Shown here: positions 17,447 through 26,722 of the stretch, piece after piece | Numbering within the stretch: the stretch's first letter is position 1 | How the letters are laid out: every line of letters starts with the position of its first letter | NCBI GenBank assembly: GCA_009594995.1 | Contig: VOPR01000005.1 | Span: 124,001 to 188,000, forward strand | DNA length: 64,000 nucleotides | Direction: 5' to 3' | Source of the DNA: Nitrospira sp. | GTDB taxonomy: Bacteria; Nitrospirota; Nitrospiria; Nitrospirales; Nitrospiraceae | Notes under the pieces: model-generated | The model's input: only the letters and a program-made list of their open reading frames with translations | What the model was told of the DNA's origin: nothing | The model's database searches: none | Program-made: the position numbers and the translations under genes

Positions 17447-17574
17447 GAGGCCGCTCAAAACGGCTTACCAACAAGGCCGCAGGCGAGAAAATACCGCAAG
17501 CGTACCCTTGCGGTACGTTGAGAATATTTTCGAACCGAGAACGCCGTTGGAAGTCGTTTTCAGCGGTCGACTAG
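17447..17574. repeat. Interspersed palindromic repeat family 1, divergent copy
   Basis: CCGCTCAAAACGGC at one end pairs with GTCGTTTTCAGCGG at the other. The centre is ACCGCAAGCGTACCC with TTGCGGTACGTTGAG. The right border CTA is the stop codon of the TonB receptor gene. It fills most of the gap between mpg and that gene. Confidence 0.7.
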
Positions 17575-19616
17575 AAGTACCAGGCGAGGCCAGCCATCAC
17601 AAACCGTGGACTCCCCGGCACGAAATGCGTGTCGGCCACACCGGCGGCTTCGTTTCGTAGGCGCGAATCGAAAAAGAAGGTCGCCTGTTCCCATTTCGCA
17701 TTGAGCAGGTTCTGCACGAAGAAGAAGGCCTCCAGCCGACCATGAGCTAATTTGATCGGAAGTTGATACCGTTCGGAAAGGTCGAACGTCGTCCAGGACG
17801 GCGCCTTCGCACTACGATCTTCAACCAACGGCCGCACGCCGAGGTAAGTCGCCTGGAGTTGTGAGGTCAGCCCTTCCGGCCAACGCAACAGCAAGGCACC
17901 GTATGCCGTAACTTCCGGCGCCAGGGGAATCGCGTCTCCGTTGGTGAATTCCGCCTTCGTCCAGGTCACACTGCCGTTGAAGTACAGCGGTCCCCAGAGC
18001 TGGCCGCGCGCGGCGACTTCCATCCCACGCCGACGCGAAGCGCCACGAATCTCCGTCGTCCCCGCATCTCCCACGAAGACGAGTTCCTGTTTCAAATCCA
18101 GTGCCCAGAGGGTGGCGATCAGTTCAACTCCATCGGGGCCCCAGGGTGTCGACCGGACCCCGACCTCATAATTCCTCGCCCGCGCCAAGGGTGACGCAGC
18201 TTGTGCCACGGCTGAACGAGCATCGTTGCTGTGATAGCCCTCACCGTAGTTGGCAAAGAATTCCGTCCTGAACCAGGGCCCCAGGATCACGTTCATCTTC
18301 GGCAGCACCAGCCCTGAGCTGGTATTGCCGGCAGGCTGATCCGTGCAGGTCGCACAGCGGTTCCGTACGTCGAAGGTAAAGACCTCCGTGCGGACGCCCC
18401 CGGCCAGCCGCAACCAGGGCGTCGGCTGGAGCTCCAGTTTGAGGAAGGGCGCATAAGAAGCTTCGTACATGCTGCTGTCCACGGTCGTCCCCAGCGGCGC
18501 CCGTTTCACTTGCGGCCCCAGGCGCGCATGAATATCGTCGATCCTCGCCTGTACACCAACCGTTGCCGCAGCATCCATGTCGAAGACACGGCCGCTGTGA
18601 CGATAGTCCAGGTCGCCGCCATAGACGATCCGCCGGTCCGACTGTTGAAACCCGTCGCCATTGACCGGGTCGTTCAGAAAGAAGGTAAAGTTCGTAAACA
18701 GATCGAATCGGTAGTACTGAGCATAGGCATTGGCGAAGAAGCGGCCGCCCGACGGCGTGTCGTAATGGTAGTTGATCCGTCCCGTGCTGCGGAGCGTCTT
18801 GCCGCCCTCGCTCGGATCGATGGAGCCAAACCGATCGAGCGAGCCATCCTGCACCGCCCGCAACGGAATTTCGCCGGAACCGTTCCACTGCGACTTTTGA
18901 AATGTGCCGGTGATGACCAGCTCATCGCGTCCGAGCGGGTTCATCGTTGCTTTGCCCAACAGGTTTCCGCGGACGTAGCGGTTGTCGTTCTGGAACGGCC
19001 CGTCCGTGTAGTAGCCCTCGGCGGCGAAGAGTGTCCGCACCGTATCCTTGGTGGGTGAGAACATCAGGAGATGGCGCTGGGTGTTGAACTGTCCGCCGGC
19101 AGACTGGACGAGACCTTCTTTCACCACCTCCCGCGTGCGAAAGTTGACCGCGCCCGCTGTGGCGAAGTCGCCATACTCGGGCAGGTACGCCCCTTTGTAG
19201 ACATCCACGCCTTCGATGGTTTCAGGAATGATGAAGTTGAGGTCGGTATAGCCCTGCCCGTGGGCATGGCTCCGAAAGTTGATCGGCATCCCGTCGGCAA
19301 AAAAGGCCACGTCGGTGCCGTGGTCGGCGTCAAACCCGCGGAGGAAATACTGGTCGGCCTTCCCCGCTCCGCCGGAATGTTCCACCGCGATAAAGCCGGG
19401 GATCAGCCGTAACACCTGGGCCGGTCGCCCTTGCGGCTGCATCAGATACTCTTTATCGGGAATGAATTGCTGCGAGGAAGCCGCCACGAGCCGATCGGCA
19501 GACACTTCGACCTCCGGCACTTCAAGATCCAACGCGTCCGGATCATGGGCGCCAAGAGGCGCAGTCCAGAGCATCATCCCGAACGCCACCGCGAAGACAC
19601 GAACCGCACCGGTCAC
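17571..19616 (-). CDS. TonB-dependent outer membrane receptor, probable nickel uptake
   Basis: The 681-residue protein starts at a GTG (GGTGAG upstream) with a signal peptide ending APLGA. A plug domain follows (VLRLIPGFIAVEHSGGAGKADQYFLRGFDADHG) broken from a C-terminal barrel ending in Phe (LAWYF), the usual BAM signal. It imports a substrate using TonB energy. The gene starts 7 bp after nikR, which points to nickel, although the ligand is inferred from context only. The TAG stop is on a repeat border. Confidence 0.85.
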   Translation of the reverse strand: MTGAVRVFAVAFGMMLWTAPLGAHDPDALDLEVPEVEVSADRLVAASSQQFIPDKEYLMQPQGRPAQVLRLIPGFIAVEHSGGAGKADQYFLRGFDADHGTDVAFFADGMPINFRSHAHGQGYTDLNFIIPETIEGVDVYKGAYLPEYGDFATAGAVNFRTREVVKEGLVQSAGGQFNTQRHLLMFSPTKDTVRTLFAAEGYYTDGPFQNDNRYVRGNLLGKATMNPLGRDELVITGTFQKSQWNGSGEIPLRAVQDGSLDRFGSIDPSEGGKTLRSTGRINYHYDTPSGGRFFANAYAQYYRFDLFTNFTFFLNDPVNGDGFQQSDRRIVYGGDLDYRHSGRVFDMDAAATVGVQARIDDIHARLGPQVKRAPLGTTVDSSMYEASYAPFLKLELQPTPWLRLAGGVRTEVFTFDVRNRCATCTDQPAGNTSSGLVLPKMNVILGPWFRTEFFANYGEGYHSNDARSAVAQAASPLARARNYEVGVRSTPWGPDGVELIATLWALDLKQELVFVGDAGTTEIRGASRRRGMEVAARGQLWGPLYFNGSVTWTKAEFTNGDAIPLAPEVTAYGALLLRWPEGLTSQLQATYLGVRPLVEDRSAKAPSWTTFDLSERYQLPIKLAHGRLEAFFFVQNLLNAKWEQATFFFDSRLRNEAAGVADTHFVPGSPRFVMAGLAWYF

Positions 19617-19623
19617 CGGCAGC

Positions 19624-20040
19624 TCACCGCAGCCCTTTGCCGGTCGTCGTCATCGTCAACTTGCCATGTTTGACGCCTTTGACGCTCAGCAACGCGTCAG
19701 CAACCTTGCGAATGGCGGCCCCTTTACCTTTGGCGACCAGCACTTCAAGGCAGTGATCGTGATCCAGATGCACGTGCATCCCCGCCATGATGTGGCCCTG
19801 GAAGTCATGCTGAATATGGGTGAGTTTCCGTGAGAGGTCCGGCACGTGATGGTCATAGACAAACGTGATGGTGGCGATCGTCTCCTTGTTCTCATCCCAC
19901 TCCTGCCCGACCAGACTATCTCGAATCAGGTCGCGGATGGCCTCGGAGCGGTTGGTATATTTTCGCCGCTCGATCAGGCGATCGAAGTCCACAAGGAGAT
20001 GCTGGTCGAGTGAGACGCCGAACCGGACAAGCTTTTTCAT
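19624..20040 (-). CDS. nikR: Nickel-responsive transcriptional regulator NikR
   Basis: The 138-residue protein has the N-terminal ribbon-helix-helix (VRFGVSLDQHLLVDFD, RSEAIRDLIRDSL) and C-terminal ACT-like metal domain. High-affinity nickel ligands are present with the exact family spacing: His78, His89, His91 and Cys97. NikR-Ni represses nickel uptake genes in other bacteria. Here it is the first gene of an operon with a TonB-dependent receptor, so it likely controls its own operon. Confidence 0.92.
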   Translation of the reverse strand: MKKLVRFGVSLDQHLLVDFDRLIERRKYTNRSEAIRDLIRDSLVGQEWDENKETIATITFVYDHHVPDLSRKLTHIQHDFQGHIMAGMHVHLDHDHCLEVLVAKGKGAAIRKVADALLSVKGVKHGKLTMTTTGKGLR

Positions 20041-20072
20041 GCCGCTTCAATCATCGTGCCACGAAAATTAAT

Positions 20073-20102
20073 TGTGTAGCACTACCATGCCACATGCGTC
20101 AA
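20073..20102 (-). promoter_or_regulatory. Candidate promoter of nikR operon
   Basis: On the minus strand TTGACG (20097-20102) and TACACA (20073-20078) are 18 bp apart, about 30 bases before the nikR ATG. The inverted half-sites GTAG and CTAC in between could be part of an operator, but I cannot match a known NikR box. Confidence 0.35.
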
Positions 20103-20166
20103 TGCGTTCGACTGCCAGGGAATGGAGACTGGATGAGATCGGGGAGACGAAGAATCGGCTGGGATT

Positions 20167-21090
20167 CTAAACCCGGGGCGATTGCTGGCTGACCGTGCGC
20201 AACAACACGGCCCAGTAAGCTTTCCAGCGCTCGAGAAGCGAGATGTCACCACTGCCTGAGCGGATAGTGATAACCGATATTTCCGGCGGGACACGAAACC
20301 GAACCGGCAGGATACTGGTGCCGATGCCCGAGCTCACAAACAAATGCCGCCCTCCTTCGACAATGTGGCCGACGGCATAACGCTCCCCGAATTGGGAGGG
20401 CACGACAGGTCGGCCCCAGCCGGGCACGGCAACCTGCCCGCCGTGCGTATGTCCGGCGATCGTGAGCGCCACCCGGTCCGGGATCTCGGGAAACACATCC
20501 GGGTTGTGCGTAACAAGGATCACGGGACTTTCTGCATCGACGCCTTTCAAGGCTTGTCGAACATCATGGGCGGCTTCCCAAAAATCGCTCACGCCTGCCA
20601 GCCAAAACACCATCTGGTTAAACGTCAGGGGGATGGCGCGATCCTCCAGCACCGGAATGGCCTCCCCTTCAAGGGCCTTTCGCACCCGCGCGCCGTCAAA
20701 CCACCAATCGTGGTTCCCCAAGACCGCGTACACACCCAGCGGCGCCTGCAGCGATCGCAGCACCCGTGCACTCGCCTCCGGCTCGACAAAGCTTCCACCA
20801 ACCACACCATGAATCACAAAGTCTCCGGCAAGCAGAATGAGATCCGGCTTAGCCAGATTCGTCGCGCGCACCACCTCATGCAATTTTTCGAGATCGTTAT
20901 GAGGAGAACCGGTGTGCAGATCAGCCAGCACGGCGATGCGAAGTTCGCGGGCTGAGGCGGGCCATCCGGGCAGCGCGAGATCGTATTCTCTCGTGAAAAG
21001 GGAGGCCGGCTCCCACCAGAATCCCCAGGCCGCCAGCGCAACCAACAACCCTCCGAGGAGATGCCCTGCGATACGGTATTTTCCGCTCAT
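20167..21090 (-). CDS. Membrane-anchored metallophosphoesterase (YkuE-like)
   Basis: From the ATG at 21090 the protein has 307 residues. One N-terminal transmembrane helix (LLGGLLVALAAWGFWW) precedes a calcineurin-like domain with all motifs: ADLHTG, GDFV, GNHDWWF, THNPD and GHTHGGQ. The catalytic domain should face the periplasm. It is related to YkuE and UDP-diacylglucosamine hydrolase-type phosphoesterases; the substrate is unknown. An in-frame start 14 codons upstream has no better ribosome site. Confidence 0.85.
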   Translation of the reverse strand: MSGKYRIAGHLLGGLLVALAAWGFWWEPASLFTREYDLALPGWPASARELRIAVLADLHTGSPHNDLEKLHEVVRATNLAKPDLILLAGDFVIHGVVGGSFVEPEASARVLRSLQAPLGVYAVLGNHDWWFDGARVRKALEGEAIPVLEDRAIPLTFNQMVFWLAGVSDFWEAAHDVRQALKGVDAESPVILVTHNPDVFPEIPDRVALTIAGHTHGGQVAVPGWGRPVVPSQFGERYAVGHIVEGGRHLFVSSGIGTSILPVRFRVPPEISVITIRSGSGDISLLERWKAYWAVLLRTVSQQSPRV

Positions 21091-21280
21091 GATGTGTATC
21101 TCAACCCCGACAACGGGCGCGCGGCACAACATGTTGCAGGCCGTGTGCCTACCACGAGACGGAATGTTCGGAGTCGAGGATTGTCAGCGGATGAATCCGT
21201 AGTTGCCGAAACGGGCATGGAGTGGAGGCTGTCCCCACACGTTGTGAGTCAGCGCATCAGGTAATCAGGAGTGGCGGGCG

Positions 21281-22354
21281 TTACGCAAACAGTTGCACGG
21301 CTGTGGCATTGGCCATGAGCGCTTCGCCTTCGCGGTCGATGAGCTTGAGAAACAACTGGCTCAGCTCCGGATCGAACTGCTTGCCGGCTTGTCGCTCTAT
21401 TTCTACCCTGGCCTCGCTCAATGTCAGCGAGGCTTTGTAGGAACAGGCATGCGTCATCACATCGAACGCATCCGCCAGAGCGACGATGCGTCCCGGTAGC
21501 GGGGTCTGCAATTCTTTCAGGCGGTGATACCCCGTTCCGTCCCACCGTTCATGGTGCGTCAGCGCGATTTCGCGCGCCATGATCAAGAGGGGAGCCCGGC
21601 TGTCAGAGAGCAGCTTGGAGCCGATTTTGGTATGCAGCTTCATGGCCTCCCAATCACTCTCATCATAGGCTCCCACCTTCATAATCACTGAATCAAGCAA
21701 GCCGATTTTTCCCACATCATGCAGTGGAGCGGTTTTCTTGAGCATATCCACTTGGTCCGGCGGCAGCCCCTTCATCTCCGCGAGGAGCATGGAGACGCGT
21801 CCGACGCGCCACGCATGGGCGCCGGTCACGTCATGCCGATACTCGGACGCCAGCACCAGACGATTCAGCAGATCCAGCTGGGTTTGCTCCACGACTTTGG
21901 TGCGAAGCCGCACCTGCGCTTCCAAGTGCTGGTTGTGCATTCGGACTTGTTGGTGGAGGCGCCTGGTCTCCAGCTGATTTTTGATCCGGAGCACGACTTC
22001 CGTCCCATCCACCGGCTTATTGATGAAATCGTTGGCGCCTTCCGCCAGCGCCTTATGTTTCGTCGGCGCGTCCAACTCGCCGGTAATGATCAATATCGGC
22101 ACATAGTCGTCATTCGGAATCATCGGCTTCAATTGCCGCATGACTTCGAACCCGTCCATATGGGGCATGCGCATGTCGAGCGCCACCAGATCGGGCTTGA
22201 TCTCTTGAAACAACTGCGCCGCCTGCCGGGCGTCATTCGTCGCCGTTATCCGGCTATACCCGGCCTGCTTGAGCAGTGCCTCCATCAATTTGGTGCAGTG
22301 GGCTTCGTCGTCTACTAGAAGTATTTTGATGCTGCTTAGGTCAAGGTCCTGCAT
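21281..22354 (-). CDS. Response regulator with HD-GYP phosphodiesterase domain
   Basis: The 357-residue protein joins a receiver domain (DLVALDMRMPHMDG with the phospho-acceptor Asp, about residues 1-125), a coiled-coil linker and an HD-GYP domain (HDVTGAHAWRVGR, HDVGKIG, HHERWDGTGYH). The final GYP motif reads GYH, a minor change. HD-GYP domains hydrolyse cyclic di-GMP. It follows a hybrid sensor kinase gene on the same strand with a gap of 54 bp and is the likely output partner. Confidence 0.88.
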   Translation of the reverse strand: MQDLDLSSIKILLVDDEAHCTKLMEALLKQAGYSRITATNDARQAAQLFQEIKPDLVALDMRMPHMDGFEVMRQLKPMIPNDDYVPILIITGELDAPTKHKALAEGANDFINKPVDGTEVVLRIKNQLETRRLHQQVRMHNQHLEAQVRLRTKVVEQTQLDLLNRLVLASEYRHDVTGAHAWRVGRVSMLLAEMKGLPPDQVDMLKKTAPLHDVGKIGLLDSVIMKVGAYDESDWEAMKLHTKIGSKLLSDSRAPLLIMAREIALTHHERWDGTGYHRLKELQTPLPGRIVALADAFDVMTHACSYKASLTLSEARVEIERQAGKQFDPELSQLFLKLIDREGEALMANATAVQLFA

Positions 22355-22408
22355 CGATGTCCCGTCGCTCCTGTAACTGAGTCTCCGCTACGGACTAGAC
22401 TAGCACCC

Positions 22409-25165
22409 TCATGCCGCATCACCAATTTCTTTCTGGCTCTTCGCAGAGACTGACGCAGGGAATCGCAACGTGGACAACACCCGCTGAAGCGCTGCCATGG
22501 TCAGCGGCTTGCTCAGCTCCGCATCGACGGCCGCCGAAGCCTGGCTCTCCTCCTCGATCTGGTCGCCGCCCGTCAACAGAACCACCGGCGTGTCAGGCGA
22601 CACGTTCTTGATGACTTCGGCCAATTGTCGGCCAGTCATATGCGGCATCCCGTGGTCGGTCACGACCAGATGCGTCCGTTCGGGATTAAACCGCTTGATG
22701 GCCTCAGCCGCACTCCCCACGACCTCCACCTGATGTCCGGCCACCCGCAAATACTCGCCCGTAACCCGGCCCACGAGAAGATCGTCATCCACGACCAATA
22801 CGCGCAACTGCACGCCGGCCAGATTGTTGCCTTCCTGTGCCGTGTCCGCTTCCTGCTCGGATTGAATCGGCAGCCGGATGCTGAAGGTCGTGCCTACTCC
22901 GAGCTTGCTGGTAATGTCGATGGTCCCGCGCAACCGACGGATGATCCCGTACACCATCGCCAGGCCGAGCCCGGACCCCTTTTCCCCCTTCGTGGAAAAG
23001 AACGGTTCCAGACATCGCTGGCGCACCTCCTCGGTCATACCCGTACCGGTGTCGGTGACCTCCAGGCGCACGTGATCCCCATCGGTCTTAGTCCTGAGCG
23101 TAATCGACCCGCTCGTCGGCATCGCATCGACGGCGTTAAATACCAAATTAGTCAGCACCTCGCGCAACTCGGACTCATGTCCGGCCACCGACGGCACCGA
23201 TGCCAGCTCTGTTTTGATCTCAATGGCGACTCCGTTCGCCAGAGCCTGGTCTTTCCACTTCGGCTGGCTCAGCTTCACGCTTTGCTCGACCAGACGATTC
23301 AGATCGACGATGCCGGCAAGGTCCGCCTCAAGACGGGGGCGATAGAACTCCCGCAGACGGCTGACGACCTTGGCAGCATCCTTCGCAGCCATATTGATGG
23401 TCTGCAGATATTCTTTCAGCTGCACAGGATCCTGCGACATCTGTGGAGCAATGAGGAGCAATTCGCTGAATCCCATTATCGGCGACAGGGTATTGTTGAA
23501 GTCGTGGGCAATGCCGCTCGCCATTTGGCCGAGGGCGCGGAGCCGCTCCTGCTGCACCATCTGCTGCTGCGCCGTCTGCAGCTCGGTCAGCGCCTGCTCC
23601 AGTCGTGTATTGCTCTCGCGAAGTGAGGCTTCTGCTCGCTTGCGCTCCGCGAGATCCGAGGCATTACTCAAGGCCACTGCCACCTGATCCGCCAATTGAC
23701 GCAACTGCGCCAGCCGCTCATCGTTCATGTCGGGGGCGCGCCGATAACTCAAGGCAATCCCGCCCAGCAGGTCTTGCCCCCGAAACAACGGGAAGACCAG
23801 CAGAGACGCCACGCCAGGCCCACAGAGAGGCCCAAACACCCCGCCCGCCGCCGGGCTGTTCAACAGTGCGCTGCCCTGGTGAGCCGCGAGCATCCGGCGT
23901 TCATCCTCGCTCACCGCCACCCCTGCCATGCTGGTCTCCGCGCCGGTTGACCCGACGCGGGCATAGAACCATCCGCGGGCAGCATCCGCAGGATCGATCA
24001 GCAGAACCGCAATCCCTTCGCAAGGCGAGACTTCGCGCAAGCGCGCCAAGACGGTATCCACGATGCGGCTGGGATCGAGCACCGACAACACGGAGCGGTC
24101 GATTTCGTGAATCGTCGCCAGTTGGGTGAACTGTTGATGCAGTCGATTCGCCATGGCATTAAAGGAGCCGGCCAGTTCCTCGAACTCATCGCCACTCTTG
24201 ACCTGCACCGGCTGCGAGAAATTTCTCGCCGCGACACGTCTGGTGCCTTCGCCGAGTTTTTCCAGCGGCACCATGAACTTTCGAATCTGACTCACACTGA
24301 GCAGGGCCGCGGCAAACACCGCGACGACGACGATCAGGATGAACCGATAGCGGAAACTCCCCAGAGGCGCCAACGACGAACTCCGGGGCTCGCTCAGCAC
24401 GACCGTCCACGGAGCCGTCAGGAATTGAAATCGCAGCGGGATCGCCCAGGAACCAGCCAGATACACATCCTGCTCGTCTTGCCACTCAAAGAGCCCGGCG
24501 TTGCCGCCGCCCTGCGCCGACCACTGTTGGGTCAACCCTGCCGACGCCGCATGACTGCAATACAGGACGGTGCGCTCCTGGCCGAAGACACACATCGAGG
24601 TATCGGCCGGCAACGTCATACTCCCGCCCAAGTCCCATAAATACTCGTGATTGAGTTCCGCCACCACCACGCGCCCGTCGACATCCGAGAGCCGGGAGAG
24701 AAAGAACCGGGACCGTTCCGGACTGGTCGGCTCGACGATGAGCAACGTCTTGTTCTGACGAAGCAGCGCCCGCTGCGCCTGGGACAAGGCCGGGACAACC
24801 CGCAGCTCACCGAGGAACACGGCAGCTTCGTCATCCTCGGCCACCGAAGCCATGCCGACAAAGCCTGGAAGGCTCGGCAACACCTGCGACGGCACATCCC
24901 CTGGCTGCGCTGCCAGTCCCGTCCGTTGTTGTGCGATGGTGGAAAGGAATTCCGCCTCCAGGAGCAACAGCCGTTGATACACCGCCATGCCCATGGCCTT
25001 ACTTTCCTGCCTCACTCGGCGCTCGGCCTGCTGCGTGAGCTGGCTGGTTACGCCGGTCAGCGACACCAGGCTCAACGCGCCGACAGGCAAGAGGGCACAG
25101 AGGATGAAGAGAACAAACACGCGGCGGGCGACACGACTGCGGAGAAAGGAGTATTCGATCTGCAC
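22409..25165 (-). CDS. Hybrid sensor histidine kinase (HAMP-GAF-HisKA-HATPase-REC)
   Basis: I start at a GTG (VQIEYSFLRSR) with GAGG five bases upstream, giving 918 residues; the longer frame begins at a TTG without support. Order: N-terminal TM helix, periplasmic sensor region, second TM, HAMP (about 300-350), GAF (about 375-515), coiled coil, H box GIAHDFNNTLSP, HATPase (KGEKGSGLGLAMVYG) and a C-terminal receiver (HLVVTDHGMPHM). It likely passes phosphate to the HD-GYP regulator next to it. The signal is unknown. Confidence 0.88.
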   Translation of the reverse strand: MQIEYSFLRSRVARRVFVLFILCALLPVGALSLVSLTGVTSQLTQQAERRVRQESKAMGMAVYQRLLLLEAEFLSTIAQQRTGLAAQPGDVPSQVLPSLPGFVGMASVAEDDEAAVFLGELRVVPALSQAQRALLRQNKTLLIVEPTSPERSRFFLSRLSDVDGRVVVAELNHEYLWDLGGSMTLPADTSMCVFGQERTVLYCSHAASAGLTQQWSAQGGGNAGLFEWQDEQDVYLAGSWAIPLRFQFLTAPWTVVLSEPRSSSLAPLGSFRYRFILIVVVAVFAAALLSVSQIRKFMVPLEKLGEGTRRVAARNFSQPVQVKSGDEFEELAGSFNAMANRLHQQFTQLATIHEIDRSVLSVLDPSRIVDTVLARLREVSPCEGIAVLLIDPADAARGWFYARVGSTGAETSMAGVAVSEDERRMLAAHQGSALLNSPAAGGVFGPLCGPGVASLLVFPLFRGQDLLGGIALSYRRAPDMNDERLAQLRQLADQVAVALSNASDLAERKRAEASLRESNTRLEQALTELQTAQQQMVQQERLRALGQMASGIAHDFNNTLSPIMGFSELLLIAPQMSQDPVQLKEYLQTINMAAKDAAKVVSRLREFYRPRLEADLAGIVDLNRLVEQSVKLSQPKWKDQALANGVAIEIKTELASVPSVAGHESELREVLTNLVFNAVDAMPTSGSITLRTKTDGDHVRLEVTDTGTGMTEEVRQRCLEPFFSTKGEKGSGLGLAMVYGIIRRLRGTIDITSKLGVGTTFSIRLPIQSEQEADTAQEGNNLAGVQLRVLVVDDDLLVGRVTGEYLRVAGHQVEVVGSAAEAIKRFNPERTHLVVTDHGMPHMTGRQLAEVIKNVSPDTPVVLLTGGDQIEEESQASAAVDAELSKPLTMAALQRVLSTLRFPASVSAKSQKEIGDAA

Positions 25166-25259
25166 GAGGCCTCGTTCTACTAAAAGGCTGCGGGAATACT
25201 CATCTGAGGAGTGATGTGTGAGCAGCAACTACACGTGCGGTATTGCATCAGGACCCACC

Positions 25260-25278
25260 TTGGAATGGCATCCTGCTA
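25260..25278. repeat. Border fragment of repeat family 1
   Basis: GGCATCCTGCTA is identical to the end of the full element at 28.97 kb except for one base (GCATCCTGCTA shared). Its final CTA is the stop codon of the pseudopilin gene. Confidence 0.5.
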
Positions 25279-26079
25279 AAACTCGACGGCCAAGCCGACG
25301 AAGCTGCCGTCGTTCGCACGGATCACGTCGTCGTGGCTTTTCTTTGCCGTGAGCGGCTCCACGCTTTCCCCATCCTTGCCCATGCTGTAGAGATCGTAGT
25401 CGGAATTGATCGGGTGCAGGAAGCGTTCCTTGCGCGGTTTGCCTTTGCTCGCATTACCTGATCCGTTGCCATTCCCGTTTCCACTTCCGGCCGCGTAGGC
25501 CTCATCGGGAAGAATCCACTGCCATGCTCCATTCTTCCCACCGCCTCCGCCGTTTCCATTGCCGCCACCATTCCCGTTGGTGCTGGGCGTGGTTGTCGCG
25601 TTCGGGGTCACACTTCCACCACCGCTACTAGCCCCGTTACTTCCGCCGCCCCCATTCCCACCGGCATTGCCTCCGCCGCCTCCATTGCCGCCCGCGTTTC
25701 CGTTCCCACCCGCATTTCCGCCGCCATTTCCGTTGCCACCAGCATTCCCACCACCGTTTCCGTTGCCGCCCCCGTTCCCGGGCAAACTGAGCGCCGCAAT
25801 ATTCAGATACTCATAGAGATTGCCCCAGGGGTCGACGATGTCGCCTGCCCCCGCTTCGGCCAGCGTGTCCGGAAAAACGTCATAGGCAGCTTTATACGAA
25901 TCGACGGCGCGCGAAATGTAACGAATCTCGGCGATACAGCGGGCGAGCCTGGCCTTGTCCAAATACCCCAAGTAGGTCGGAACAGCCAGTCCGGCCAAGG
26001 CGCCGACAATCACCATCACAATCGCCAGTTCGACGATCGTAAATCCCTGCTGTCGGCGATCAACTGCGGCGTGAGGCAT
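25276..26079 (-). CDS. GspG-like pseudopilin with a Gly/Asn-rich insert
   Basis: From the ATG at 26079 the protein has 267 residues. A prepilin signal GFTIVELAIVMVIVG (Gly12, Glu17) leads a hydrophobic helix, then a pseudopilin domain with DPWGNLYEY and a C-terminal calcium-loop-like part (DYDLYSMGKDGE, DDVIRANDG). Between them residues 101-183 and 199-209 are almost only Gly and Asn in short tandem units. Ordinary GspG has about 140 residues without this. It is the third gene of an operon after a lipoprotein and a HAMP protein. Confidence 0.82.
   Translation of the reverse strand: MPHAAVDRRQQGFTIVELAIVMVIVGALAGLAVPTYLGYLDKARLARCIAEIRYISRAVDSYKAAYDVFPDTLAEAGAGDIVDPWGNLYEYLNIAALSLPGNGGGNGNGGGNAGGNGNGGGNAGGNGNAGGNGGGGGNAGGNGGGGSNGASSGGGSVTPNATTTPSTNGNGGGNGNGGGGGKNGAWQWILPDEAYAAGSGNGNGNGSGNASKGKPRKERFLHPINSDYDLYSMGKDGESVEPLTAKKSHDDVIRANDGSFVGLAVEF
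25520..25790. repeat. Tandem GGNGN-type coding repeats
   Basis: Within the pseudopilin gene, units such as CCGTTTCCGTTGCCGCC (plus strand) recur in imperfect tandem and encode the Gly/Asn-rich insert. Unit number is likely to vary between strains through slippage. Confidence 0.75.
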
Positions 26080-26086
26080 ATGGGGC

Positions 26087-26722
26087 CTAGAATCCTGCGG
26101 CGGCAGGCAGTGGAGCGGGTGTTGTCTCACGTGAGTGCGTCTTGGTCTGGAACGGTTCCATGTCCTGCGCCAATTGTTCGACGGTCGCGCGCAATCGATC
26201 TGCTTCCTGCTCCACTTCGCGCATCGCACCCCGTGCGGCGGCCGCCTTCAGCCGTTCCAATTGTGGAGTCATGTCGGCATGGTGTGCCTCGATCCGGCTG
26301 ATCTTCTCTCGTAACGCACTGACCATCTCCCCCAGACATTGCGCTTCGACATGCAGATAGTCGCTCTTCCGAATCGACGTGCGCACGGTCAAATCCCCGT
26401 TCGCCACGGAGTGAAAAATGCTGCGAAAGCGATAGAGCGGGCCAGCGATCCGGTGCGTAAAAAATACTCCGTGCACGATGAGCAGCACCGACACGACAGC
26501 GACGGCCGGCCAGAACCGGCTATGCAAGAGTTCAAACTGATCGGCCACCCGCTGCGCCTCTACCGAGGACAGGGGCAGGTGATCCAATTGCAGCATAAGA
26601 GGCAGAAACAACGCGCCGGAGACAGCGGCAATCACCACCACCACATACAGAAGGCTCAGCCCCAGGAACCGCGGCTGGACGGTATCCCACAAGAAATGCC
26701 GTCTGAATCGTGGTCGACTCAT
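26087..26722 (-). CDS. Membrane protein with HAMP domain and coiled coil
   Basis: The ATG at 26722 overlaps the upstream lipoprotein stop (ATGA) and gives 211 residues. Two TM helices (LSLLYVVVVIAAVSGALFLP; FWPAVAVVSVLLIVHGVFF) are followed by a HAMP region (HRIAGPLYRFRSIF to DLTVRTSIRKSD) and a long coiled coil. There is no kinase or methyl-accepting part. The pseudopilin gene starts 7 bp later, so a role in the same secretion or pilus-like system is inferred. No close family name is offered. Confidence 0.75.
   Translation of the reverse strand: MSRPRFRRHFLWDTVQPRFLGLSLLYVVVVIAAVSGALFLPLMLQLDHLPLSSVEAQRVADQFELLHSRFWPAVAVVSVLLIVHGVFFTHRIAGPLYRFRSIFHSVANGDLTVRTSIRKSDYLHVEAQCLGEMVSALREKISRIEAHHADMTPQLERLKAAAARGAMREVEQEADRLRATVEQLAQDMEPFQTKTHSRETTPAPLPAAAGF

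Noticed and set aside
20041-20110. Known NikR operator
   Set aside because: Neither the GTATGA-N16-TCATAC form nor an AT-rich Helicobacter form is present.
22625-23626. 333-residue open frame on the plus strand
   Set aside because: Antisense to the kinase gene with intact H, N and G boxes; a GC-rich shadow frame.
25520-25790. CRISPR-like spacing of repeats
   Set aside because: Units are short, in frame and encode Gly/Asn; there are no spacers.
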